The notes below the pieces were generated by a model. It did not search any database, was not told the origin of the DNA, and saw only the letters and a program-made list of their open reading frames with translations. The position numbers and the translations under genes are program-made. A stretch of 64,000 nucleotides of DNA, from positions 373,157 through 437,156 of the forward strand of contig RQTK01000085.1 of the NCBI GenBank assembly GCA_003991915.1, read 5' to 3'. Each line of letters starts with the position of its first letter. Within the stretch, counting starts at the first letter, position 1. The DNA comes from Elysia chlorotica (lineage: Eukaryota; Mollusca; Gastropoda; Plakobranchidae). Shown in pieces: positions 48,989 to 60,649 of this stretch.

Positions 48989-50612
48989 AATTATTAAAAC
49001 TCTTCTATTTATTTAAATTGTTCTAATAATGTATCTTCAAGATAATGCCATACCAAAATCAAAAAGTTTAGGTCGAATGAAACATTACCCTAAAAATCTT
49101 CTAGTTATGTTATTAAAACATTACCCTAAAAATCTTCTAGTTATGTTACTTAAACTCATGATTTTATTTTTTCATTTCTCTGTGAAAGCCACTCATGTAC
49201 CAGCGGAACAGGAGAAACTCTCAAAAACTGATTTTATAATGTGCCTCAATCATGCATGTCTGCACACTTCAAAATCAAGATACAAATTTTTCACATAACT
49301 AAGACTTTGTCTCAAACATGATTCAGTTCGTTACAAAATGTTGAATATCAATTATTATTTAATGATTATGTTTCTGTAACTTGAAGCATTTCTATCAATT
49401 GAGTATTTTAATAGCTAGAAAAATCTGTTAAGAACATTACAAGCAAAGTAGCATGGAAAAAAAAATAACTAGGAAATAGAGTAAACTGAAAAGTTAGTTT
49501 AAAAAAATAAAACTGTAGATGGCAAGTTTCGAACCTGACTGAATACAACTATTATTATAACTTAGGTTTAAGCTCAGCTTCAACAGATCTATAATATGAG
49601 TAAGAATTTTATTTTTCATTGTGTCTACAATGTATTTATACAGTTCTATTTGATATTTGTCATTTTGTAACTTAGTAAAAGATTTTAAAGAGCTGTTACT
49701 GTGTTAGAAACTTATATTCAAAATCATACTTTTTCCTGAAGTTAAATAGTTTGGGCCAACTTTGTTTGCAACTTTCGTTGATGAATCATTATAAATGTTA
49801 ATATGAACCTGTGTTTGTATTAAAGCAATATACGATTTAAATGCCTGATGTGTCAAACTAATACTAGACAATTTGATAACTGCGTTGAAACAATAGTCAT
49901 TTACGTTGAGTATTCTAGCTGAAATTATAGGTTGGAATATTTTTTATGGACAAAATGTCAAATTTTACATTTGTCTAAGTTTTTAAGTAAATTGCACTTG
50001 CATTAAATGTAAGTTGTACCTGTCCAGTTAAAGCTTCTTTATCCGTACCAGTATCTGATCAAAACATGAATAGATATGTGATTTGTTTTTTAAACTGGTA
50101 TCTTTACTCCCAATACATGTTTGTGATTTACAAAGTTTGGGTGCTGAATATTGAGTATATTTTAGAAAACACAAGTTCAACTTTATTGTAATTAGATCTT
50201 TTGTCAAAACCAAAATTGAACAGTTTAAATGCATTCTATATATATATTGCTGTATTTCTTCTAAAACCTTTTCAAATTTTACTGGGAATGGAACAAAGAT
50301 AAACACTTGTAAATTATTTTGAAAATGCATGTAAGTGTCCTTATGAAATGTTGTTCTTACAAGTTTGCTTACATTAAATATAAAGATGATCATAATTAAT
50401 TTTTATCTCTTGATAAAAGTTGTTGTCATTTTTAAAAGGTGGTTTCCAAACATGCACTGTGTAATGAAAAAGCAATCAAGTGTTGTAATTTTGTATACTT
50501 TGTCTCTGATTAACATATATGTAGTTTCGTTTAGTGGCTCTGTTTCCTAAAACAATTGAAACCAGACAATTTTAAATGTTTTAATTTTGACTTTGATTTT
50601 AAATTATTTATA

Positions 50613-51318
50613 AATAAAGATATCTATGCATTGAATTTTTTCAGAGGTGTGATATTGCCAATTAAAACTTGATTTTTCAATGTTCCAGCAGTGGAATTAT
50701 CCTGGGATACAAGGGTTCACTAAGTAAAGAATTGTTTGAAATAATTTTTTAGTAATATAACAACGTCTATACATGTATTAGGTGGTGGAATATTTTGGGT
50801 TCATTTTTTAAAGTTAATTTACACTGTGATTGTTCTTTCAGTAACGAGTGAATTATATAATTTTAATTTTTATGTATCACTATCATTCTATTCTTATAGT
50901 CAGATTTTTTGTCATGAAAACTGTAAAAGCAGCATCTAACTCACATTTGGTCCAGAGAAATAAATTATATTTTCATTGAAAATAAAATGGTATCACTGAA
51001 ACTGCCATTTTTTTTACAATGACAATGAAATACTGTGCCTGTAGATGCCTAAATGAAAATTGGCTATGGTATTAAAGTTATAGATGTGTATGTGTTTTTA
51101 CCAGCAATTGTTAAAGATTACTGATATAAATATTGAGGGTGCTCATTAAATGTAAAACTTGAAGCCATATGCCTGCCATTAATATTTTTTTTAAATGACA
51201 GAAAGAGGCAGTTTAAGTATACAAGATTATAAATTCCTAACTAGTGTTTATGATTAATTTAATGTTATTATACTCTTGCTTAAAAAAATGTTTTACAAAT
51301 GCCTTTGTTAACAATAAA
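50613..51318 (+). terminator. CYB5D2: CYB5D2 polyadenylation signals
   Basis: AATAAA at 50613-50618 and 51313-51318 would give a 3' UTR of 1.6 or 2.3 kb. A 33 bp unit 'cattaccctaaaaatcttct' is tandemly duplicated early in this region (49083-49148). No second gene is seen in 48989-51320. Confidence 0.4.
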
Positions 51319-51905
51319 GTAACAGTAATCACCTTTTCATAATAGTTTTGCGTCCATCCAATAGGCCATACTCGCCATTTTCACTATCAATAGATTACAA
51401 CCTACTGTTGAATTTGTCAAATTTCGTGGCTATCAGTCAAATCTGTATTTTCTTACATGTCCTATAGTCTACCCGTGTGCCAACTACCAAGTCACAATTT
51501 ACACTAGATCTATACAACAAGAAGTACATTTAGCCGGTAATCATCATTGTCATAATCAGCGTCAAATTGAAAAAAAAAAAAACCATTTAATATTATTATG
51601 CATACCTATACAATGTACCAGTACATTTGTACAATGTATTGCATAATATGTGATGTCCCTTTTTATGTCAAATAATTTTCTTTGAACATCTTCTCTGTTT
51701 TAGAATTTGAAAAAATATCGGAATAAATTCAGTGCCATTTAAATACATATATACTTCAGATAATGCCTTCATTGTGTCATTTTCCACATTTTGTTGTTTC
51801 TTATTCCGGTGCAGTATTCATTTATCACGTAGTACATATACTTTCTTAGATTATTCTGAAGTAAATAATTTTATTTTTTAATAAGCGCACATAATTTTAT
51901 CTGCT

Positions 51906-52022
51906 CTGTATATGAAGTAGGCCCTACTTTTTAATTAATTTCTATGTAGGCTATTCTGTATGTGAAGTAGGCCCCACTTTTTAATTAATCCGTATGTAGG
52001 CTATTCTGTTTGTGAATAGCCC
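51906..52022. repeat. Three tandem units of about 50 bp
   Basis: 'tgtgaagtaggcccc/tactttttaattaat...atgtaggctattctgt' occurs two and a half times, each slightly diverged. Confidence 0.85.
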
Positions 52023-52390
52023 CCACTTTTGATTTATTTGTAGTTTTTACGAAGCACTACTTTTGGGTATAAGTTAATAGGCCTACTGACAGTGGGAGAC
52101 TGGGTGGTTCTTTGCGTCCAAGTTAGGGGCTTAAACACGCAGGATCCTTACACACATACATGTATAAAATGCATTCGCTTCCAACATGACAGTTTTAATA
52201 CCGCAGTGTCTATTCGAACACAGGTACAAATAAACAAAACCATTTATATGTACACGGGTACCAATAAAACTTTGTATTTATCCGTACACGGATCCGGGTA
52301 GGTTAGATCTATATATCAGTCTGTAGATCTACCAGTATAAAATTATATTTACTGGTAGTGGTACATGTACGTCTTCCACACTGCACTACC

Positions 52391-55300
52391 ACTCAGCCAC
52401 CCAAGACAAAGCCCACTTCACTTTTGCTCTTTCATGCAGTAACATGGCAATTCATTTTGGCTCTCAGTTTGGCAGTTTTCAAGCATTTGATTCAGCTTTA
52501 AAGCACTTTTTGGACTTGATGCATTCTTTTTTCATAAGTAGATCGTCAGAAAAAAACAATGAATTTCAGCTAATTTGAAGCAATACTGTAATCAAGTTCC
52601 TTGGAATGCTTGGAGACCTTTGAAAACAATAGTCTGCTCTATGTAGACCCGTCTGCGTTCTGTCAGTTTTGTGCCTGTGGTATGTTTGCTTTTTTTCTGT
52701 GTGGGCTCAAGTCAAGGTGGCCTTTCTGTTCGGTTAAGAAAAATTGCATAATCTTTCATAATTCATAAAAATTATTAGTAAAAATACCATATATAAAGGC
52801 TTAGAATTAAAGTAGAGACTTAAAATGTGCAGTCTCATGTTCAGAAATGATTCTCAATCTCAAGTTTAAAGTAGGACTAACGTTAAAATCTGTTTTAGTA
52901 ACAAATACATAATAAATTAAAAAAACCTAAATGGTCTATTTTAGCACTCAATTTTTTTCTCTTTATTTTTGTCTCTGCATGTTGCATAACTTGTTTCAGA
53001 TATCACATTACACCTAAACTGAAACTTGAGTGTAATGCTCAAAAGGTAAAAGCGACCTTTGACTTTGAGCGCCTGTAGATCTATAAACGAAATTAAATTA
53101 TAATAGGCCTACATGCAGTGTTAACTGTTACGATGTATTATTTCCAAACGGTAACAATGCAAAATGTGACCATCTTAAACAAGAGTTGTGGTATCTCCGC
53201 TCTGTCTCTGTGTAGCAGCGCTTAAAATTGTCAGACGTTAGTTGGGTGCCCGAGCACAGTATGGTCTATAGCCAATTTGAAAAAAAAAAAAACAGGTAAA
53301 AGTTATGTAAACCAGGGAACACCTGTAATACTCTCACCAGCCACGGTTCTCGCTCAAAAAAAAAAAAAAGGCGACTGAGGTCTAGATTCTAGAGTCCATT
53401 GCAAAAGGTTTGCACTACTTTTGTTTTAAATTTAATATGTTTAGAACAAAAATGCATCTATCACATCACGAACACTCGTAACTAGATATAAGCTTACTAC
53501 ATGTATTTTTAATTCATTTTCATCTTCTGTTACCCGGGTATATATAACAGTTATCTACTGGTACCCGTGTACGAATAAACAGTTCAATCTACTGGTACCC
53601 GTGTACGAATAAACGTATCATTTTTAATACAGAGAGTGGGAAATCTGTATTCTCTGATAAGGTGTATTACCAGAGAGTGAGACGTTTCAAAAAAGCTCAC
53701 GGTGCTTTTGACTCGGATAGCTTGTGTGTTGCGTGCTCACTCCATTTCTGTATTGAAATGAAGGCGGTTGAAGTATGTCCAAAGTCAGTCTTTACAAAGA
53801 TTTTAAAGAAGGAAGCAATCGCCCAAATTACATGTACCTTGAACTACAAAACCCGTGAAACTTCTCATTCTCTGATGTTAAGTATAGCCCATATAGTGCT
53901 GCTGTTGGACTTTAAACCAACCCAACCAATGAACCACTTAGCCACCCAAGACAAAGCCCACTTCACTTGTGCTCTTTCATGCATTAACATGGCAATTCAT
54001 CTTGGCTCTCAGTTTGGCAGTTGTCAAGCATTTGATTCAGCTTTAAAGCACTTTTTGGACTTGATGCATTCTTTTTTCACAAGTAGATCGTCAGAAAAAA
54101 CAATGAATTTCAGTTAATTTGCAGCAATACTGAAATAAAGTTCCTTGGAATGCTTGGAGACCTTTGAAAACAATAGTCTGTTTTATGTAGACCCGTCTGC
54201 GTTCTGTCAGTTTTGTGCCTGTGGTAGGCTAACTGGTATGTTTGCTTTTTTTCTGTGTAGGCTCAAGTCAAGGTGGCCTTTCAGTTCGGTTAAGAAAAGT
54301 TGCACAATCTTTCTTAATTCATATTGATAAAAATACCATATCTAGGCTTAGAATTAAAGTAGAGACTTAAAATGTGCAGTCCCATGTTCAGAAACAAAAA
54401 TTCTTTGCACTGATTTTAAATTCCAAATAAATTAAATTCTATGAGCTTGCAAAATCAGTTGTAGGTATGCTACTTGGCCCTACTTGGAGCCCAAGTGCAT
54501 GATTCTTAATCTCAAGTTTAAAGTAGGACTGAAGTTAAAATCTCCGTTTTAGTAACAAATAAATAATAAATTTAAAAAACCTAAATTGTCTATTTTAGAA
54601 GTCAATTTTTTCTCTTTTTTTTTGTCTCCGCATGTTGTATAACTTGTTTCAGATATCATATTACACCTAAAACTGAAACTTAAGTATGGCAGTGTAATGC
54701 TAAAAAGTAAAAGCCACCTGTGAGCGCCTGTAGATCTCTAAACAAAATTAAATTATAATAGGCCTACATGCAGTGTTAACTGTTACATGTATTATTTCCA
54801 AACGGTAACAAATGCAAAATGTGACCATCTTAAACAAGAGTTGTGGTATCTCCGCTATGTCTCTGTGTAGCAGCGCTTAAAATTGTCAGACGTTAGTCGA
54901 GTGTCCGAGCACAGTATGGTCTATAGCCCATTTGAAAGAAACAAGCAAACAGCTAAAAGTCATGTAAAACAGGGAACACTTGTAATGCCCTCACCAGTCA
55001 CGTTTCTCATGCAAATAAAAAAAAAAGTCGTTATAGATCTAGATTCTAGAGTCCATTGCACAAGGTTTGCATTACTTTTGTTTTAAATTTAATATGTTTA
55101 GAGAAATAAAAAATAAAAATTTAAGCTATCACACCACGAACATTCGTAACTAGATCGAAGCTTACAACATGCATTTTTAATTAATTTTCATCTTCTGTTA
55201 CCCGGGTATATATAACAGTTATCTTCAGAGCCCAGTGCACGAATAAACAGTTCTATCTACTGGTACCCGTGTACGAATAAACGCAGCCTTTTAATACAGA

Positions 55301-55545
55301 GAGTGGGAAATCTGATACAGTGTATTACCAGAGAGTGAGACGTTTCAAAAAAGCTCACAGTGCTTTTGACTCGGATAGCTTGCGTGTTGCGTGCTCACTC
55401 CATCTCTTTATTGAAATTTAGGCGGTTGAACTATGTCCAAAGTCAGCTTTTACAAAGGTTTAAAGAAGAAAGCAACCGTCTTAATTACATGTACCGGTAC
55501 CTTGAACTACAAAACCCGTGAAACTTCTCATTCTCTGATGTTAAC
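52391..55545. repeat. Tandem duplication, unit about 1.5-1.65 kb
   Basis: Copy 1 runs from about 52391 to 53889 and copy 2 from about 53936 to 55545. They share, in the same order, 'agccacccaagacaaagccc', 'cttggaatgcttggagacct', 'ttaaaattgtcagacgttag', 'cttctgttacccgggtatat', 'ggtacccgtgtacgaataaa' and 'gagtgagacgtttcaaaaaa'. Each unit includes an internal SINE body fragment (53213-53277, 54862-54927). A SINE tail (53890-53935) sits at the junction. Frames at 53662-54117 and 54145-54327 show no protein-family signature. Confidence 0.88.
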
Positions 55546-55777
55546 ATGCTGTACTTATTATTTTTAACATGCACACAGCAGCCAGACTGCTGCGTCCAAA
55601 TTTATTACCGTCAACCGCACTGTGTGGATTGCGTTAAAAATAAAAGTAGGCCATACATTTTCTGGTCTGTGCGGAGAGTCTACACAAAGTTACAAGCAAA
55701 GTCACTGGATTCACTAAAGTGAAAATATGTTTGTATAACGAGGGTTGTAGTGATCTATTTATTTTAAATGTGTATCA

Positions 55778-55989
55778 TAGCTAAGACAGATCGGCTAACG
55801 ACGCAGGAGATCTGTGGTTCGAGTCCTGTCGATTTCGTTCCCTACTGGTTGAGTTGTGTCAGTTTAATGTTACCGGCTGAGACTGGAGTCACGGTATCCC
55901 CGCCCTGTCTCGTGAGTGGCAGCCTTGAGGTCCGTCTACAATATAGCCTATTATAGTGCTGATGTTGGACCTTAAACCAACTCAACAAC
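55778..55989 (+). mobile_element. tRNA-derived SINE, near full length
   Basis: The head has a B-box-like ggttcgagtcctgtcg, the body cggctgagactggagtcacg and ctgtctcgtgagtgg, and the tail gatgttggaccttaaaccaa. Confidence 0.88.
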
Positions 55990-57896
55990 AAATATTACCC
56001 CATGAGTCTTTTTCGTTCGACCTACAAGCCTACTAGACTAAAATGTAAACTGTCCTAACTCTACTCTTGTTCTAAATGCACATTAATGTTTGTTTATTTG
56101 GGTGACTCTGAATGCTATTATTGGGTACCATCAGTGCGGACCGAGGCCCCCTTAAGAACAGGCCAAGTCACCGAAATGATCGGAGTGAACACTTTAGCGT
56201 AGGCCTAATAAGTGTAATAGTGATGCATTTCTTACAAATCATTACAAGAGTTCAAATTGATATGCCTACTCCGAGAGTAATTTGTGTTCAGCCTACTCAG
56301 CCTACACTCCAATATTGAGAAATTATCTAACTGTTTATACTTCTTTTTTTTTTAATAATATAGTTCACTTGGACTGTTTATGCAACTGTTTGTTTATTTG
56401 TGTGACTCTGCCTACTATTTTTAGGTACCCTCGGTGCAGACAGAAAGGGGGAATTCGCGTCACTAAACACGCCTAGATACTCTTTCACAAGGTTCAGCTA
56501 CATACAATCATGTTTTTCGCATGTGGTGCGAAAAGGTCGATCTGCAGCTTATCAAACGTGTGCGGGCAAGAACACTTTATGATACGCTCTATGATCAATA
56601 AAAAAGAACAAACTTAGACCTTCTTTCATAAAAAAATTATGTGGGGAGCAGGTTTCTTTAAAACACGATAGAAGCGGTATATTTTGCACTTCTTTTAATT
56701 GAAAGAAAAAAGTGCCACCACGAGTGTACTAATTGAAATATAGACTTACGAAAATATTCCAAACATTTCTCGTTCGGATCACAATCATGGGGTTACAATT
56801 GTCCGATGGTCTTGGGGCCCGTCCACAATAAAGGCTATATATAGTGCATGTATTGATGTTGAGCGGTCAGCAACAAACTCAAAACTCAATCTCTGATGGT
56901 AGAGGGGTCAATTGCAGTTCAAACATTTCGTATAATTGATCTAAGTCAACATAAGGTTTTACCCTTCAAAAGGAATAATTGGCATAAACCTAAACCCCGT
57001 AAAGGCAATCGTTGGTTTGATAAAATGCATTTCAGGCTTCACGTTTGTGCAAGTATAGTTAATGCACACATGATCAATACTGAGTTAAAGCCATCAAGCC
57101 AAAGAGCAAAACATACATGTGAATATGTAACAGTCTTTAATAAGTCGTATAATCGTTAGAAATTACATCAATTAATCATTAATAAACAATGATGGTAACC
57201 ATAAGTATCATAATTCATATTGATAAATGCTGTGACCATCTTTTACATTAGTTAGCAAGAGAATAGTTACATTAATTTATTACCTGGTTTATCAATGTGA
57301 ATACGACGATAGAAATAACAATGGAAATGTTAAAAGAAAAAAAATGCAAAGTCAATGGTTTGTTGATTCATTAGTACGCCTTGGGATCAAAGAACTGGCT
57401 CGTTTATTTTCAATAATTCGTTGGATGAAAGGTTCGTTGAAGCCATTTGTTGCTCTGTAATGCCCCTATAGACCCACATTACATTTACATAAGTGTAGCC
57501 ACATGGTGTTGAGCCCACGTTATTGCTGGCGGCCTTTTCTCTCTGATAATGCATCGGCTGCCACTCCTCTCCCCCCTGCCCCTCTCACCTTGCTGCTTGT
57601 CATTCTTTTACTGTACACTGTACACTACACTACGTGCTGTCACTTAAGCGTCCATATGACCTCTCGGGTTGGCACCCATGCCTTACGAGAGAAGTGTTAT
57701 TCTTTAGTGACAAGTTTTTGCAGATCTTTGTTGTCTAATTTGTTACCTAGTTTTAGAGTGTATGGTATGACATTTTGTTAGCCTGCCTACTCCTCTGGTT
57801 CGTTGGATCCGAGGATGTGTATGAGACTAGTTCGTTCGACAATAGATTGTTTTATAAAGACAAAGAAGAAGAACAATCGAGGATATTTAAAAGAGG
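55990..57896. other. Intergenic, no gene seen
   Basis: Contains a SINE tail piece at about 56800-56880 and a diverged direct repeat ('tgtttatttg-gtgactctg', 56090 and 56390). Open frames are short and have no family signature. Confidence 0.5.
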
Positions 57897-58121
57897 CAAC
57901 CAAGGTGAATCAGGCACAAGTTGCTGATAATACGTTTTTGATCTAGGGCCCTCTGAACATAACACATTACTCTACATTGATCTTGTTCAATTAAAAAAAA
58001 GGATTATCTCTGGTTTATAACTCATAGAGTTAAAATACATTTTCAACCTCTTTAAACTGCATTTGACGCTTCTTAACTACATAAGCCACATTTTCGACGT
58101 GTGCCTGATTGGTCCTGGTTA
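57897..58121. mobile_element. MITE family copy 3
   Basis: Starts 'caaccaaggtgaatcaggca' and ends 'tgcctgattggtcctggtta'. The interior 'gggccctctgaaca' and 'attatctctggtttataact' match the copies at 15823 and 17970. Confidence 0.7.
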
Positions 58122-58297
58122 TGTTCGTTAAATGTAAGGTGTTCTTTGAGCCCGAGTTCGTTGTATTCGGGTTCCACAGGTTGATTACATGCGTACATGG
58201 CTTATCACCAGTAGCCCTTATGACCGAAGACGTGTAATGTGGAAGAAATTATTTCAATTTTGAGTTTCAAACAAAAATTGCTTTGTATTTTATTTAA

Positions 58298-58319
58298 AAC
58301 AACAACAACGGCGACGACG

Positions 58320-58355
<36 letters not shown>

Positions 58356-58390
58356 GCAACAACAACAGCAGCAACAACAGCAACAAACAA
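58298..58390. repeat. (AAC)n microsatellite with variants
   Basis: AAC triplets interrupted by GGC/GAC and AGC triplets. Confidence 0.95.
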
Positions 58391-58859
58391 ACCAAAAAAG
58401 TCCATTTTGTGAAAAGACACCATAGCCTTTATTTTATTCTTGTATCTTGTAATTTTAATGATAGTCTAAAGAAAATGAAGAAAAAGAACATTAACCAACC
58501 CGCTGTAACCGGTGTAACATACCCTTTACTACGCATTTTATGACAATGGTGCATGCCAGGTCCGCAATATTATTATAATTGTGACTTGCCTAACAAGATT
58601 AGCACTAAACTGTTCGAGAATGCACACGAACCGTGTTTAAATTAATCGTTTAAACCAGACTGCATGCATCAAAGACTATGATGAATGTAGATATAACAGT
58701 AACTGTTATCAACAGTATCTTTGGTGCAGTAAATCATTTTAAAAAAAAATCATGTAATTTTCCCCAGCTCTATGCGGGCAGTTAGCGCAAAAGAACAGTC
58801 ATCATGACGACATAATTATTCCTAGAATTAAAAAAGGAAAGAGATTATCCAAAAGTCAA

Positions 58860-59010
58860 GTGTGTCGCTTCTATTTCTAATCGGAAGGTTGCGGGTTCGA
58901 GCCCCATTCAGACCGCCTTGAGACACGAGTCATGGTATTCCCACCCTGTATCGTGTGTGGCAGCTTATAAAATTGTCAGATTCAGACAGAGCCCGTCGCC
59001 GTACAGATCT
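58860..59010 (+). mobile_element. SINE fragment (head and body)
   Basis: A tRNA-like segment with gcgggttcgagccccattc, then 'gagacacgagtcatggtatt' and 'cgtgtgtggcagc...aaattgtcaga'. The tail is absent. Confidence 0.8.
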
Positions 59011-59133
59011 CCCTAGAGGAACCTAGGAGACGTTAAACCCTATAGAGAACACAAACACGTCTTGTCCTCAACTCAATGTCGCTGCATGCTGCCCTCAGAG
59101 TTTATCTGAGACATCAGACCAGGACTGAGCTCA

Positions 59134-59138
<5 letters not shown>

Positions 59139-59201
<63 letters not shown>
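59139..59201. repeat. (CT)n tract running into a gap
   Basis: A pure CT repeat up to the N run, probably the reason assembly failed. Confidence 0.97.
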
Positions 59202-59933
59202 NNNNNNNNNNNNNNNNNNNNNNNNNNNNNNNNNNNNNNNNNNNNNNNNNNNNNNNNNNNNNNNNNNNNNNNNNNNNNNNNNNNNNNNNNNNNNNNNNNN
59301 NNNNNNNNNNNNNNNNNNNNNNNNNNNNNNNNNNNNNNNNNNNNNNNNNNNNNNNNNNNNNNNNNNNNNNNNNNNNNNNNNNNNNNNNNNNNNNNNNNNN
59401 NNNNNNNNNNNNNNNNNNNNNNNNNNNNNNNNNNNNNNNNNNNNNNNNNNNNNNNNNNNNNNNNNNNNNNNNNNNNNNNNNNNNNNNNNNNNNNNNNNNN
59501 NNNNNNNNNNNNNNNNNNNNNNNNNNNNNNNNNNNNNNNNNNNNNNNNNNNNNNNNNNNNNNNNNNNNNNNNNNNNNNNNNNNNNNNNNNNNNNNNNNNN
59601 NNNNNNNNNNNNNNNNNNNNNNNNNNNNNNNNNNNNNNNNNNNNNNNNNNNNNNNNNNNNNNNNNNNNNNNNNNNNNNNNNNNNNNNNNNNNNNNNNNNN
59701 NNNNNNNNNNNNNNNNNNNNNNNNNNNNNNNNNNNNNNNNNNNNNNNNNNNNNNNNNNNNNNNNNNNNNNNNNNNNNNNNNNNNNNNNNNNNNNNNNNNN
59801 NNNNNNNNNNNNNNNNNNNNNNNNNNNNNNNNNNNNNNNNNNNNNNNNNNNNNNNNNNNNNNNNNNNNNNNNNNNNNNNNNNNNNNNNNNNNNNNNNNNN
59901 NNNNNNNNNNNNNNNNNNNNNNNNNNNNNNNNN
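59202..59933. other. Assembly gap (N)
   Basis: 732 unresolved bases between a CT tract and the AMDHD1 exon array. The missing 3' exon(s) of AMDHD1 and more array units could lie here. Confidence 0.99.
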
Positions 59934-60649
59934 TGTTTAGATAGACAAACTTAATTCTGTATGTACTCACGTTGGCGCGTCAGCAACACCAGGTTCCCCC
60001 ACTTGCCTCTCTCCAGGGAGCCGTGCATGGCGGACTGACCCAGTTAAGATAGACAAACTTAATTACATGTATGTACTCACGTTGGCGCGTCCAGTAATAC
60101 CAGTTCCCCCACTTGCCCCTCTCCAGGGAGCCGTGCATGGCGGACTGACCCAGTTAAGCTAGACAAGCTTAATTACATGTATGTACTCACGTAGGCGCGT
60201 CCAGTAATACCAGGTTCCCCCACTTGCCCCTCTCCAGGGAGCCGTGCATGGCGGACTGGCCCAGTTTAGTGTTAAGCTAGACAAACTTATTTACATGTAT
60301 GTACTCACGTAGGCGCGTCCAGTAACACCAGGTTCCCCCACTTGCCTCTCTCCAGGGAGCCGTGCATGGCGGACTGACCTAGTTAAGCTAGACAAACTTA
60401 ATTATATGTATGTACTCACGTTGGCGCGTCTTGCAGGAACAGGTTCCCCCACTTGCCTCTCTCCAGGGAGCCGTGCATGGCGGACTGACCCTGTTTAGTG
60501 TTTAGATAGACAAACTTAATTACATGTATGTACTCACGTAGGCGCGTCCAGTAACACCAGGTTCCCCCACTTGCCTCTCTCCAGGGACCCGTGCATGGCG
60601 GACTGACCCTGTTTAGTGTTTAGATAGACAAACTTAATTCTGTACTCAC
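59934..60649 (-). repeat. Six tandem copies of an AMDHD1 exon end plus splice donor
   Basis: Units of 110-118 bp, each made of about 72 nt of exon (LGQSAMHGSLERGKWGNLVLL type sequence) followed by a GTGAGT donor and about 40 nt of intron. Exon-intron junctions fall after 59970, 60080, 60190, 60308, 60419 and 60537; the parent junction is at 60649/60650. Units differ by small changes; the second lacks one G and so shifts frame. Confidence 0.93.

Noticed and set aside
53662..54327. Open frames of 151 and 60 residues
   Set aside because: They cross the tandem-duplication junction and a SINE tail, have no family signature, and are not kept in the other copy.
58860..58920. tRNA-like segments with a B box
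   Set aside because: They are heads of SINE copies, with no complete cloverleaf or acceptor stem pairing seen.
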